A stretch of 64,000 nt of DNA, taken from NCBI RefSeq assembly GCF_023169945.1, contig NZ_AP025591.1:2130501-2194500 (forward strand), read 5' to 3'. The DNA is from Anaeromyxobacter oryzae (lineage in GTDB: Bacteria > Myxococcota > Myxococcia > Myxococcales > Anaeromyxobacteraceae). Positions 1-8,849 of the stretch are shown piece after piece (the stretch's first letter is position 1; each line of letters starts with the position of its first letter). Under the pieces are notes generated by a model. That model was not told where the DNA came from and ran no database searches. It saw only the letters and a program-made list of their open reading frames with translations. A program made the position numbers and the translations under genes.

Positions 1-2
1 AC

Positions 3-494
3 ACGGTCGAACGCGAGCGTTGGGAGGCCTTCCGCGGCGAGGCCCACTACGAGCGGGTCATGGCGAACGTACAAGTCGCGCGGTCGATCCTCGGTGGCAA
101 GCTGCGCGTACAGTCCGTCCTGGCGTCCGAGAGCGAGACGGACGTCGTGCGTGTCGCGAACTTCTGCGCTGAGCGCGGCATCCCGCACACGGTCCAGCCG
201 TACATGGACTTTGGCGGAAGCTGGCACGAGACCGCCACCTCGTCCCGCACAGGCCCATTGGCGTGCGCAGCCCGAAAGAACATCTGCGTTTATCCGAACG
301 GCGACCTCGTGAAGTGCTTCGATCACCGGCGCATACCGCTGGCGCGGGAGCCGCTCGGAAACATCGCCGAGGAGGACGTCATCGCGATCTTGTGCAAGCG
401 ACGCGCGACAGAGGTGTCCCGGCTCATGAAGACTTGCGACCTTCCGTGCAAGCAGCTCTCGTGCAACCTGCCAGTCGTCGTTGAGGTGCCGTGA
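3..494 (+). CDS. Radical SAM/SPASM protein, C-terminal part (cut by window edge)
   Basis: The reading frame is open from base 3, so the gene begins upstream of the window. What remains is the end of a radical SAM barrel followed by a cysteine-rich tail. The tail has CAARKNICVYPNGDLVKC, then ILC, KTCDLPC and LSC. This spacing is typical of SPASM-type domains that hold auxiliary iron-sulfur clusters in peptide-modifying radical SAM enzymes. The CxxxCxxC core must lie outside the window. The stop codon overlaps the GTG start of the next gene by four bases, so the two are probably translated together. The substrate cannot be told. Confidence 0.75.
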   Translation, partial: TVERERWEAFRGEAHYERVMANVQVARSILGGKLRVQSVLASESETDVVRVANFCAERGIPHTVQPYMDFGGSWHETATSSRTGPLACAARKNICVYPNGDLVKCFDHRRIPLAREPLGNIAEEDVIAILCKRRATEVSRLMKTCDLPCKQLSCNLPVVVEVP

Positions 495-994
495 GCGCTT
501 CACCGCCGGACGTCATCATCATTCGAGGCGCGCCGGGCTCCGGGAAGAGCCAGACGGCGAAGCTGCTCGCATCACGGCTCGAAAGCGGCGTGCGCATGGA
601 GGTAGACGCGCTGCGATCGATGGTCTTCCCTGTCGACTGGACCAACCAGGCCGAGCACGTCAGCGTCCTCGTGGTCGCAGACTTCGTCAGGCTCGGTCAC
701 CGGCCGGTCATCGTCGTCGACACCTTCAGCGGGGACAAGGTCGTGCGGTTCCTGAGCGATCTTCGCGAGCTGCACCGCGCGATCGAAGTGCGCGTCTTCG
801 CGCTGTTGGTCGCGCCGGCCGTGCTCCGCGCCCGCGTCCTGCAGCGGCCCGCGTGTGGGTTCCGAGACGTGGACGTGTCCTTGAAGCTGACCGCGGACGT
901 CCTGAAGCACCTCCAGCCGTTCGAGCGGCTCGTCGACAACTCGAGCCTCACGCCGGAGGAGACGGTCGACGCGGTTCTCGCCGGCTGCGCGTGA
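491..994 (+). CDS. Small P-loop kinase-like protein (AAA_33/zeta-toxin-like fold)
   Basis: This is a 167-residue protein with a Walker A motif, GAPGSGKSQT, starting near residue 13. A Walker B-like hydrophobic strand ending in D (VIVVDTF) and an Arg-rich lid region (LRARVLQRPACGFRD) follow. The size and layout fit small nucleotide or polynucleotide kinases of the AAA_33 group, which phosphorylate small molecules, nucleotides or RNA ends. It starts at GTG inside the stop of the preceding radical SAM gene (GTGA overlap), which points to one operon and perhaps one pathway. No substrate-specific motif was recognised. Confidence 0.7.
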   Translation: MSASPPDVIIIRGAPGSGKSQTAKLLASRLESGVRMEVDALRSMVFPVDWTNQAEHVSVLVVADFVRLGHRPVIVVDTFSGDKVVRFLSDLRELHRAIEVRVFALLVAPAVLRARVLQRPACGFRDVDVSLKLTADVLKHLQPFERLVDNSSLTPEETVDAVLAGCA

Positions 995-1133
995 GCCGAC
1001 GCAGCCGTCGTCAGGAACGGCAGCGCTGATTGGACCTTACGCTCCCGATGTTTCCGAATCGCGACCAACCATTTCGTCCGGCGAGAGTAGGCGCCGTAAA
1101 CGCCTCAACTCGTGTCGGTAGTCCACGGAGCGC

Positions 1134-3521
1134 TCAGCGCCCCGCTCGGGGCGAGGCGAACAATCCGAGCTGACCGGCCTCCCCCAGCCAATCGTCAGCG
1201 CTGGCGCCGAGGACCTGGGCGATGGACTCGGCGATCGGGCGGAGCTGCCGCTCCAAGTAGTGCTCGTAGTCGAGCGGCGCCCCGCTGCGAGCCGACACCG
1301 GCTCCGGGCCGGCGCGAGTCATCACGTAGTCCACGCGCCCGCGGCGGTCTGTCCAGCCCAGGAGACGTGCCGCGCGGACCTGCGGCGTCTGCGTCTCGTA
1401 CCCCTCCGCCGGGCGCCGGAGGGCCTTCCGGTAGACGAGCTCGCCATCGAAATCGCCCCGGGGGAGCCGGGCAGCGGTCTCCCGGCCGTGAGCGCGGAGC
1501 CCGGCCTCCCCATCGCCGGCGAAGAGGTGACGCAAGAGCTCCACCTGGAAGCGGCGGGCCAGCGGCGTGGAGTCGCTCCGCACCGCCTCCATCCCCCGCA
1601 CCTCCATCTCGGTCGCGTCTCCGGGCAGGAGGAGCAGCCCGGCGTAGCCCTTGCCGCGGCCGCGCCCGTCCGGGCTGGCATCGCCGCGGAGCCGCGGGAT
1701 GAAGAAGCGCCGGTAGACCTTCTCGCACCGCATGGACAGGTGGGAGGCGACGTCGTGGTCCCTGCGGATGCGCTCGGCCAGGTGCCGGTTCAGCGCCGCC
1801 ACCAGCTCGCGGCCAAGGCCGGAAAGAGCCGCGTGACCGGCCTCGTCGCCGAAACCGGAGCGGACGAAGACCGAGTCGGTGTCACCGTAGAGCACCTCGT
1901 GGCCCTGTGCCTCGAACCAGTCGCGCGCCGCCCGCAGGAAGAGCTGCCCGAAGGAGGTGATGGCCCCCGCCAGCTCGGTGCGGGCGTAGCGGCAGCCCGA
2001 GGCGCCCAGCACGCCGTAGAACGAGTTCTGGAGGATCTTGTAGACGTGGGCCGCCGTCTCGTCGCCGGCACCGAGCGCTGCCTCCCGTTCCCGCGCGTAG
2101 GTCTCCAGGATGCCCGGCAGGATCCCCTCGGTACGGTCGAAGCGGGCGCCGTTTGGCGCCACCAGGTCGTCGGGCCGGGGACGCTCCGTGGCGCGCGCGT
2201 GGCCGAGCGGGTCGAGGTGAAACGTCCGCATGAGCGACGGATAGAGGCTGCGGAAGTCGAGGACCAAGACGTTTTTGAACAAGCCCGCCTTTGCCGCGAG
2301 CACGGTGCCTCCCGCGGCGCCGGAGACGGGCGCGTCCGAGCGAGCCGGTGGCACCACACGTCGCGCGCGCAGCGCCGCGCCGTAGATCCGCTCGAAGGCG
2401 GGGATGCTGGTCCAGGCCAGGTCGAGGGAGACGCCGGTCAGGGCGGCGCGGCGGGCGGTGAGCGCGTCGAGGCCGGTCCTCGCCAGGATGGCCAGGACCA
2501 GCTCGGCGTCGCGGAGGCAGTAGGCGCAGAAGCGGGCCGGCTCGTCGCGCCGCAGGCGCTCCAGCTCCCGGAGCTTCGCCTCCCCGCGCGCCGAGACGGT
2601 CTTGCCCTCACCGAGGATGACCTGCGCGACGCCGTCGAGCGTGAAGTCGTCGAGCCGCCGCCCCGAAGCGCGCACGAGCCGCATGGCGTCGAGCACGGCG
2701 CGCCCTGCCAGCTCGATGGAGTGCCTGCCACCCGGGCGCGAGCGCAGCGCCAGGCCGCCCGGGACTCGCCCCACGTCGAAGGGGATGCCGTGCGCCGCGT
2801 AGCGCGCGGCGAGGACCTGCAGGTCGAAGTCGACGACGTTCCAGCCGGTGACCACGTCGGGGTCGCGCGCGCGGATTCGATCGCTCAGCACCGTCAGGAG
2901 CGCTCTCTCCGAGGGAAGGCTGATAACGGTCGGCGAGGCCACGGGTGGCCCTACGAAGAGCACCTCCCCCGGGCCGCCCGCGCCGGCGAGGGACACCGCG
3001 GTGACCGTGCCGGCCCGGTCGGTTTCGATGTCGAGGGCGAGCCACGCCAGCTGCGGCACGGCCGCGGACGGGGCAAGCTCCGGGTTCACGAAGACCAGGC
3101 CGACGCGGCGGCCCGGGACCGGCTCACCACGCATGGCAACCGGCCCGACCAGCCCGAGCGCGAGCAGTCCGTCCGAGGCACGGCCGCGCTCCACGTGCCG
3201 CGCAGGCGTGCCGCTCGCGGCCAGCCTCCGCCAGGCGTCCTCGGCCGCCCCCGCACGCAGCTCGACGCGGGCGAGGGCGGCGCCAGCGAGATCGGACCAG
3301 GCGGTGGGGTCGAGGGTGGCGCGGTGGGTGCCGCCGAGCAGGGCGGCCGCGCGAGGGCCGTCCGCGGCGGCCACGTACACGGCGGGCGCCGGCGCGGGCA
3401 ACACGAGGGCGAAGCTGCGCCCGTCCTCGAGGCGCCCGGTGGCCAGGGTGCGCCGGGGCGCGGGCCCGTCGGCCCGGTGCTCGTCCCAGGCCGAGACGAT
3501 GAACCCACGCACGTCGATCAC
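1134..3521 (-). CDS. polB: Family-B DNA polymerase (DNA polymerase II-like)
   Basis: This replicative or repair-type polymerase has a proofreading exonuclease. Counting from the upstream GTG at 3554, Exo I is LDIET (174-178), Exo II GWNVVDFD (237-244), Exo III YCLRD (345-349), polymerase motif A DFRSLYPS (433-440), motif B KILQNSFYG (506-514) and motif C GDTDS (557-561). All catalytic acids are present. The length of about 795 residues matches E. coli Pol II. I prefer the GTG at 3521 because GAGGG precedes it, whereas the GTG at 3554 lacks a ribosome site. In E. coli this enzyme belongs to the SOS response and replication restart. No LexA box was recognised here. Confidence 0.93.
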   Translation of the reverse strand: MIDVRGFIVSAWDEHRADGPAPRRTLATGRLEDGRSFALVLPAPAPAVYVAAADGPRAAALLGGTHRATLDPTAWSDLAGAALARVELRAGAAEDAWRRLAASGTPARHVERGRASDGLLALGLVGPVAMRGEPVPGRRVGLVFVNPELAPSAAVPQLAWLALDIETDRAGTVTAVSLAGAGGPGEVLFVGPPVASPTVISLPSERALLTVLSDRIRARDPDVVTGWNVVDFDLQVLAARYAAHGIPFDVGRVPGGLALRSRPGGRHSIELAGRAVLDAMRLVRASGRRLDDFTLDGVAQVILGEGKTVSARGEAKLRELERLRRDEPARFCAYCLRDAELVLAILARTGLDALTARRAALTGVSLDLAWTSIPAFERIYGAALRARRVVPPARSDAPVSGAAGGTVLAAKAGLFKNVLVLDFRSLYPSLMRTFHLDPLGHARATERPRPDDLVAPNGARFDRTEGILPGILETYAREREAALGAGDETAAHVYKILQNSFYGVLGASGCRYARTELAGAITSFGQLFLRAARDWFEAQGHEVLYGDTDSVFVRSGFGDEAGHAALSGLGRELVAALNRHLAERIRRDHDVASHLSMRCEKVYRRFFIPRLRGDASPDGRGRGKGYAGLLLLPGDATEMEVRGMEAVRSDSTPLARRFQVELLRHLFAGDGEAGLRAHGRETAARLPRGDFDGELVYRKALRRPAEGYETQTPQVRAARLLGWTDRRGRVDYVMTRAGPEPVSARSGAPLDYEHYLERQLRPIAESIAQVLGASADDWLGEAGQLGLFASPRAGR

Positions 3522-3582
3522 CCGGGAGCCCTCACGAGCACTGCAGGAAAGCACGCGGGGCCGACAGCGAGGCGCTGTTGCT

Positions 3583-3600
3583 GAAGCGCGGCCGCGCTTC
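3583..3600. promoter_or_regulatory. 18-bp perfect palindrome upstream of polB
   Basis: GAAGCGCGGCCGCGCTTC is a perfect 9+9 inverted repeat about 30-60 bases upstream of the possible polB starts. It could be an operator, or simply a G+C-rich hairpin. It does not match the LexA boxes I know. Function is unproven. Confidence 0.3.
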
Positions 3601-3689
3601 GGCGGCCTCGCGCAGCCGCGTCCGATGCATGTGCTCGTCCGAGGGTGAAGTCTGCGACGAGCCCCTTCATCAGGCGATCGAGTACGGCC

Positions 3690-4139
3690 TCAGTCGCTGG
3701 CGCTCGCCCAGTCGATGCAGGCCGCTGCGCGCTCTATCTCCTCGGGGATGGGGCGCGTGAAAGCGTCCTGCCACCACACCAGCGTGACCGCCGAGGCGAG
3801 CCTCTCCGGATCGTGGGGCTTCGACTCGAGTTGCGCGACGCACGCCATCCAGGGGAGGCGCTCGCGGGGACGGCCTGGACGGGATAACTCGGGGAGCGGC
3901 TCGATCACGGGCTCGACCTCGACGACGGGGCCGTACCGGTCCTTCGCGAGCGCGCGGATCTTCCGCCGCTGCTGCTCGTTCGACTCCGGGTCCAGGCCGC
4001 CTTCCAGGATCCCGGTATTCGATGGCAGCACGCTGAAACCCTTCACCGTCCCGATCCGCCCACCGTGTAGTTGGATCGGGAACAATCGGTCGAGCCACGG
4101 CCCCGCGTGCTGCTGTGCCTTCCGATTCACAACGGACAT
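3690..4139 (-). CDS. Hypothetical protein, 149 aa
   Basis: The frame is coherent and begins MSVVNRKAQQHAGPWLDR. It has no transmembrane segment or recognised motif. The composition is mixed, with conserved-looking stretches such as LPSNTGILEGGLDPES and VTLVWWQDAFTRPIPEEIE, so it is probably a real soluble protein. It lies between polB and the DUF3553 gene on the same strand, with gaps of over 100 bases on each side. No family is recognised and no function is proposed. Confidence 0.55.
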   Translation of the reverse strand: MSVVNRKAQQHAGPWLDRLFPIQLHGGRIGTVKGFSVLPSNTGILEGGLDPESNEQQRRKIRALAKDRYGPVVEVEPVIEPLPELSRPGRPRERLPWMACVAQLESKPHDPERLASAVTLVWWQDAFTRPIPEEIERAAACIDWASASD

Positions 4140-4248
4140 GGTTCACCCCGGTGACCGAGGTCCACGTGTGGTCACGGCACGCTGCCTCGATGAGCCGGTG
4201 TGCCGCACACGACCGTGGGAGTCACGAGGCCCGGCGCACGCCTGGCCC

Positions 4249-5187
4249 TCAGACGCTCCGGTAGATGAAGGATTGCACGTCGATCAGGTCGCGGCAGCCG
4301 AGCGGGTCGAGGTCGTCGCGGAGGAGCTTCACGAGCTTCAACACCTGCTCGTAAGTCCCCCAGTTCGGTGCCGGCTTGTAGCAGAGGTCGAGCTGGAACC
4401 GCTTTGCGACCTCCTTCGTCGGAGTCGGCTTCACGAACAGGAACACGTCCGGACGTGCCGCGAAGGGGAGGACGGTGGCCATCGGCCAGGACGCCGACGG
4501 GCCGCCGGGGTTCGGCAGGGCTTCGACCGCCTTCGCGTAAGCGGGGAACGCGCTCGACGGTTCGGCGGCCTCTAGGAGATCGCGCAGCGCGCGGAAGTAC
4601 GCGAGCGCGACGTCCGGCTGCGCGAACGCGGAGCGGAACCGCGCCTTCTCGACGGGGTAGAGAAGATTGAGTGTCGCGGCCTCGACGCGTTTTGCGCGGT
4701 CGGCGAGCTCGATCGCGTCGCCGGCCTCGACGAGGCGGGACAGTGATCCATCGCCGAGCGTCTGGGCGAAGACCTCGTGCGCTGCCCATTTGTACTCGCG
4801 CTCCTCCTTCAGGTACCGAGGATCGGCGAACGCCCCCGGGAACTCCTTCAGGAAGAACTGGAGGCCTTCCTCGCGTGTCCGCTCGGGCGGGTCGAGCTTC
4901 TTCTTCAGGGTGGCCTTGGAGGACTTCGAAGACGGGCTCGACGCGGTCGCGGCCGACCGTGAAGGATCGGGCCAGTTGCTGATGTGCTCGACGACGAGCG
5001 AGGTGGCCGGCACGACCACCTGCTTCCTGGAGGGATGCGCCACGAAGAGAACGCGCACGAGCTTGCCGTCCTTGCCGAGGACCGTTCCCTTGCCCCACTC
5101 CGGCGCGTGCCGGCTCGTGACGTGGGCTCCGATCGGAACGTGTGGGGCTGGCGGGCTGGGCGGGATGGTCGAGTTCGCGTCGGTCAC
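4249..5187 (-). CDS. DUF3553-type N-terminal domain protein, 312 aa
   Basis: The N-terminal region (about residues 18-65: VPIGAHVTSRHAPEWGKG, then GTVLGKDGKLVRVLFVAHP) is a small SH3-like fold seen in DUF3553/UvrD-tail-like domains, which often contact nucleic acid or RNA polymerase. A Ser/Lys-rich linker (70-95) leads to an alpha-helical C-terminal region of unknown function. The start is GTG, preceded six bases away by TAAGGT, which looks like a -10 box for a leaderless mRNA. A truncated second copy with the same promoter layout lies at 54760. The in vivo role is unknown. Confidence 0.7.
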   Translation of the reverse strand: MTDANSTIPPSPPAPHVPIGAHVTSRHAPEWGKGTVLGKDGKLVRVLFVAHPSRKQVVVPATSLVVEHISNWPDPSRSAATASSPSSKSSKATLKKKLDPPERTREEGLQFFLKEFPGAFADPRYLKEEREYKWAAHEVFAQTLGDGSLSRLVEAGDAIELADRAKRVEAATLNLLYPVEKARFRSAFAQPDVALAYFRALRDLLEAAEPSSAFPAYAKAVEALPNPGGPSASWPMATVLPFAARPDVFLFVKPTPTKEVAKRFQLDLCYKPAPNWGTYEQVLKLVKLLRDDLDPLGCRDLIDVQSFIYRSV

Positions 5188-5593
5188 GCGACGACCTTAC
5201 ACCGCGTCGGGCGCTCGCGCAGCGTCACGCCTTGCCAGAAGCCTTCGGCTTCCGATGCCGGTGACTTCCCCCAGCTCTGGGCCGCGTCCGCCGCAACACC
5301 GAATCCGACCTAACTGACGGCCAACACAACAAGGCAACGCCACCGCTCGCCTCGCGTGCTGCGATGATCGACCAGGGCCGTCAGGACGCGCCCCTCGCGA
5401 ACGGAAAGCGCCGCTGTCCGGGGGATGGGCAGGCACAGCCGACGATCAACGGGACGGCTCGGGACCCGGGTCGCCGCGCCGCACACTCGGGGAAAGCCGA
5501 AGAGTTCCGCTGTCCCACAGCCATGCGTCTGGCCATGTCGGACGATGTGGGCGTACGTATGCCTCACGTATTGAGTCACCCCGAGGGGGACCC
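5188..5593. other. 406-bp intergenic region; possible small ORF 5364-5597
   Basis: This is divergent space between the DUF3553 gene and the radical SAM gene. A 77-codon frame (5364-5597, plus strand) ends with a TGA that overlaps the GTG start of the radical SAM gene by four bases. Its third-position G+C is lower than in neighbouring genes (about 70 percent by eye), so it may be chance. If real it would be a candidate substrate peptide or leader for the radical SAM enzyme. No other structure was seen. Confidence 0.3.
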
Positions 5594-6736
5594 GTGAACC
5601 GCGCCCACGCAGCAGCCGATCGCAGCTCCCGCGAAGCCGCGCCGGACCTTCGGCCCGCCCGGAGCCCGGTCCCGGATCTGCTCTTCGAGGATACGCAGGA
5701 GCGGAGGCTCACGGAGCTCCGCCCGCTCCTCGACGCGCCGGAGCGGCTCGGTCCGGAGACGCCGCTGCACCGCTTCACCGTGTTCGTCACGCCGCGCTGC
5801 AACCTCGCCTGCACCTACTGCAAGGGCGCGGCGGCTCCGGGCCGCGGCCGCGCCGCGGACCACGACCTCGCGTCGTTCGCGCGACTCCTCGCCACGCACG
5901 ACGGCACCGAGATCCGGCACGTGCACTTCACCGGCGGCGAGGCGTCCCTGCTCGCGGACCTCCCGGCGATGATCCGCCTCGCGAAGGCGCGGGGCGTCCG
6001 GTACACGAGCGTCACGACGAACGGGACGAGGCCGCCCCGCTGCTACCTCGACCTCGTCGCCGCCGGGATCGACGAGATCCGCGTCTCGCTCGGCGCCGCC
6101 GACCCGCACTCCGGCGACATCACCGCCGGCCGGCCCGGCGCGTGGTCCGCGGCGATCCGGACCCTCGCCGCGCTCGGCGCTGCGCGGAGGGACGGCGCGG
6201 GGGTGTTCCTCGTGGTGAACATGGTCGTGCACCGCGGAAACCGGCACCGCCTCCAGGACACGGTGCGGTTCCTGCTCGGGCTCGCGCCCGACGACCTGAA
6301 GCTCCTGTGCGAGGTGGACGCGCGCGGAGACCTCGGCGCGTTCCGGGAGGCGGACGAGGTCCGCGCCGACCTCGAGCAGCTGCTCCGCGCACACCCCGCG
6401 GGCGCGCTCCCGCTCCTCAGGCTGAAGGTTCGCACCGTCTTTCGGCCCGACGCGCTCGGCCTCGAAGCGGTGCGCCGTCCCGCGGCACGTCCTTGGCGGT
6501 GCTGGATCCCGCTCACCGAGCGCACCGCGGACGCCACCTCCTACTATCCGTGCTCGATCTACCTTCGCGAGGGCGGCGCGCCGCTCGGTCCGCTCTCGGA
6601 CGCGCCGGAGGTCCAGCGCGCCCGGAGCGCTGGGTTCGTGCGCGATGCCGACTGCCTCTCGGATCCGATCTGCCGGCGGTATTGCCTGAATTGCACGCGG
6701 ACGTTCAACGTCCGCGCGAACGAGGTCTGCTCATGA
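5594..6736 (+). CDS. Radical SAM enzyme with C-terminal cysteine-rich domain
   Basis: This 380-residue protein has the radical SAM motif CNLACTYC (Cys69, Cys73, Cys76), which binds the 4Fe-4S cluster that cleaves S-adenosylmethionine. HFTGGE at 111-116 is the SAM-contacting GGE motif. The last 85 residues hold seven cysteines (RCW, PCS, DADC, PICRRYCLNC, VCS), suggesting SPASM or twitch auxiliary clusters as in peptide-modifying enzymes. The start is GTG after GAGGGGGA. The stop overlaps the ATG of the next gene (ATGA), so it is the first gene of a coupled trio with the 196-aa protein and the PcfJ-like protein. The substrate is unknown. Confidence 0.85.
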   Translation: MNRAHAAADRSSREAAPDLRPARSPVPDLLFEDTQERRLTELRPLLDAPERLGPETPLHRFTVFVTPRCNLACTYCKGAAAPGRGRAADHDLASFARLLATHDGTEIRHVHFTGGEASLLADLPAMIRLAKARGVRYTSVTTNGTRPPRCYLDLVAAGIDEIRVSLGAADPHSGDITAGRPGAWSAAIRTLAALGAARRDGAGVFLVVNMVVHRGNRHRLQDTVRFLLGLAPDDLKLLCEVDARGDLGAFREADEVRADLEQLLRAHPAGALPLLRLKVRTVFRPDALGLEAVRRPAARPWRCWIPLTERTADATSYYPCSIYLREGGAPLGPLSDAPEVQRARSAGFVRDADCLSDPICRRYCLNCTRTFNVRANEVCS

Positions 6737-7323
6737 GCCCCGCGAGGTTGGCCGTGGTGCCGTCGGGCCCGACGTCCGACGTCGGCGCGGATCTCGCCCG
6801 GTGGGTCCTAGCCGTCCACGCGCGCGCGGCGCAGCTGCGATCGCCTCGCGTGAGCTACCTCGTCGTGACGCCGCTCGGCTGGCATGACCGCGAGCGGCTC
6901 CGGAGCACGCTCGTGGCGTGCGGGGCCGAGCTCCTCCACCGCCGTCCGCTCCCGCGCTGGCCCCCGATCGCGACCGCGCTCTACGTGAGACGCCTCGATC
7001 CCGCGGCGCTGTCCCGCGCCTTGCGATTCGAGGAAGCCTGGTCGACGCTCGTCCCTGCCTCACCGGCAGAAGCGTGGGCGCTCGCGCTCTGGTCGCACCG
7101 CCGCATCGAGGCGGTGAAGCACGCGGTCCGCGGACCGATGCGTCACGTACGATTCACGCTCGCGCCCGGCGTCTCAGCGGTGCTCCACCCGTTCCACCTG
7201 GCCGACACCGACGAGGCGCACGTGGAGGCGGGACGGCTCGAGGCGGCGCTGGAGCTGCTCTGCGCACTGCACGAACCTGCCGTCAGCGCGGTCGCGCCGC
7301 GGTGGACGTCTCGGGCACGGTGA
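6733..7323 (+). CDS. Hypothetical protein, 196 aa, coupled to radical SAM gene
   Basis: The ATG lies within the stop of the radical SAM gene (four-base overlap), and the gene ends just before the PcfJ-like gene. The protein is soluble and rich in Arg, Ala and Leu. It has strand-helix patterning such as LAVVPSGPTSD and VSYLVVTPLGWHD, and a later segment MRHVRFTLAPGVSAVLHPF. No cysteine cluster, nucleotide motif or membrane segment was seen. I do not recognise the family. The strict coupling suggests it is a partner, carrier or recognition protein for the radical SAM enzyme, but that is inference. Confidence 0.6.
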   Translation: MSPARLAVVPSGPTSDVGADLARWVLAVHARAAQLRSPRVSYLVVTPLGWHDRERLRSTLVACGAELLHRRPLPRWPPIATALYVRRLDPAALSRALRFEEAWSTLVPASPAEAWALALWSHRRIEAVKHAVRGPMRHVRFTLAPGVSAVLHPFHLADTDEAHVEAGRLEAALELLCALHEPAVSAVAPRWTSRAR

Positions 7324-7334
7324 CGGGGGACCCG

Positions 7335-8849
7335 ATGCGGTGGACGGACCCGTGGCAGCTCGACCTTGAGACGACGGCGCGGTTCGAGGGTGCCGGCGAG
7401 GCGGTCGTGGTCGTGCATCGGTGGCGCGGCAAGCGGCTCGAGCTCCTCGTGGAGCGGTGGGACGAGGCCCGGCACCTCGTCGTGCACGTCGGCCGCCCCG
7501 CCGAGCTGTCCGTCCGGCGGCTCGGGCCGCACCCTGGCGCATCGAGAGCACCGCGCCCAGACGTCGCCGAGTTCATGCCCCAGATCTGGCCGGTCGGCCA
7601 CCGCTCGGGGTGGGGCGGAGTGTTCGAGCGGCTCGCGAAGTTCGCGACAGATTGCATCACCTACGGCCAGGCGACCCCCGCTCTTCGCCGGTCGGCCTCC
7701 TCGTGCACCGGACACCTGCGCGCTATCGCTCGGGCGCTGCACGCGAGACTCGACCGCGACGCGCTCTGCGCCGCGCTGCCGTTCGCGCCCGAGTTGAGAT
7801 GGTGGATCTACTCCGCCGCCCTGAACGACGAGTCCGGCCGCGTCGCGCAGCTCGCGCACGTCTGCCCCGGAGCCCTGCTGCTCTCGTTCCAACACGCCTT
7901 TGCCCACGCGTTCGCCGGCAGGCTGATGGACGGGTTGGCGTCCCGGTCGATCGTCTGGAACGCCCTGGCCGGGATGCCGCTCCGGAGGCTCATCCGGCGT
8001 TCCGTGCGCTGCTGGGGCCGCCTCCCCTTCCCCTCTCCGTTCCGCGATCCGGACCTTCCCCGGGAGGACCTCGGGGCCACGTGGCGCGAACGCGTCGAGG
8101 CTCGCGACAGGCAGGAGCTGCTCGTCCGTCGCGCGGGCCCCCTCGTCTCCTGTACGGATCTGACCCGACCCGCGCTCCCCTCGTTCGCACCCGAGGACAT
8201 CCCTCACGCGCCGGATCGGAACGCGCGCTGGTACCGAGTGTCGGCGTTCGCGTGCATGGCGCTCGCGCGCGCATCACACCTCGCGCCGGGCGCGAGGGAT
8301 GCACTCTCCCGGTTCGTCTCGCGCCATGCGCTCCTCATCGACGGCCACGTCCGCCGCAGCGCGAACAGTCCGGGCATGGATGGGTTCGGCGTCCTGCACC
8401 TCGTGAACCGCCTCGCGGCGTACTGCGACGCCACGGGTCGACGCCCGTCCCCCGGCTGCGATCCGCTCACGTTCCTCGAGGACGCGAGCATCTGGTGGCA
8501 AGCGACCCACGCCCAGCAGCACCCGTTCCCCCGATTGCCGTTCGTTCCGCCCGAACCCGGCCTCGAGATCGAGCCGATCCGGACCGCGACGGCGCTTTAC
8601 GAGGAAGGTCGCGACATGCACCACTGCGCGGCGACGCTGCTGCCGAACGCCGTCCGTGGAGAGCAGTTCTTCTACGCGGCCCGGGTCGGTGCCGAACGGC
8701 TCACGCTGTCCATCGAACCGGGCCGTGCCGGGGGCTTCAAGATCGCGGACCTGCGCGGCTTCGCCAACCGACCGCCGAGCGCGGACGCGCGGCGTGTGGT
8801 GGAGCAATGGGTGGTGCGGCTGTGGCAGTTGCAGGCAGGGACCGCCTGA
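7335..8849 (+). CDS. PcfJ-like protein
   Basis: The C-terminal third carries the PcfJ signature. A run beginning IEPIRTATALYEEGRDMHHC is followed by a Tyr-rich strand (QFFYAARVGAERLTLSIE) and an ADLRG segment. In the family the Met-x-His-Cys unit is invariant. PcfJ proteins were named from conjugative plasmid pCF10 and are common in mobile elements, but their biochemical role is not established. I chose the ATG at 7335 because GGGGGA precedes it. A GTG at 7320, overlapping the previous stop, is an alternative. A decayed relative lies at 18.9-20.0 kb. Confidence 0.75.
   Translation: MRWTDPWQLDLETTARFEGAGEAVVVVHRWRGKRLELLVERWDEARHLVVHVGRPAELSVRRLGPHPGASRAPRPDVAEFMPQIWPVGHRSGWGGVFERLAKFATDCITYGQATPALRRSASSCTGHLRAIARALHARLDRDALCAALPFAPELRWWIYSAALNDESGRVAQLAHVCPGALLLSFQHAFAHAFAGRLMDGLASRSIVWNALAGMPLRRLIRRSVRCWGRLPFPSPFRDPDLPREDLGATWRERVEARDRQELLVRRAGPLVSCTDLTRPALPSFAPEDIPHAPDRNARWYRVSAFACMALARASHLAPGARDALSRFVSRHALLIDGHVRRSANSPGMDGFGVLHLVNRLAAYCDATGRRPSPGCDPLTFLEDASIWWQATHAQQHPFPRLPFVPPEPGLEIEPIRTATALYEEGRDMHHCAATLLPNAVRGEQFFYAARVGAERLTLSIEPGRAGGFKIADLRGFANRPPSADARRVVEQWVVRLWQLQAGTA

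Noticed and set aside
1260..3584. 774-codon plus-strand frame opposite polB
   Set aside because: It is a shadow of polB in high-G+C sequence. All polymerase motifs are on the minus strand.
3521..3600. LexA/SOS box for polB
   Set aside because: The palindrome upstream does not match E. coli or deltaproteobacterial LexA boxes as I know them.
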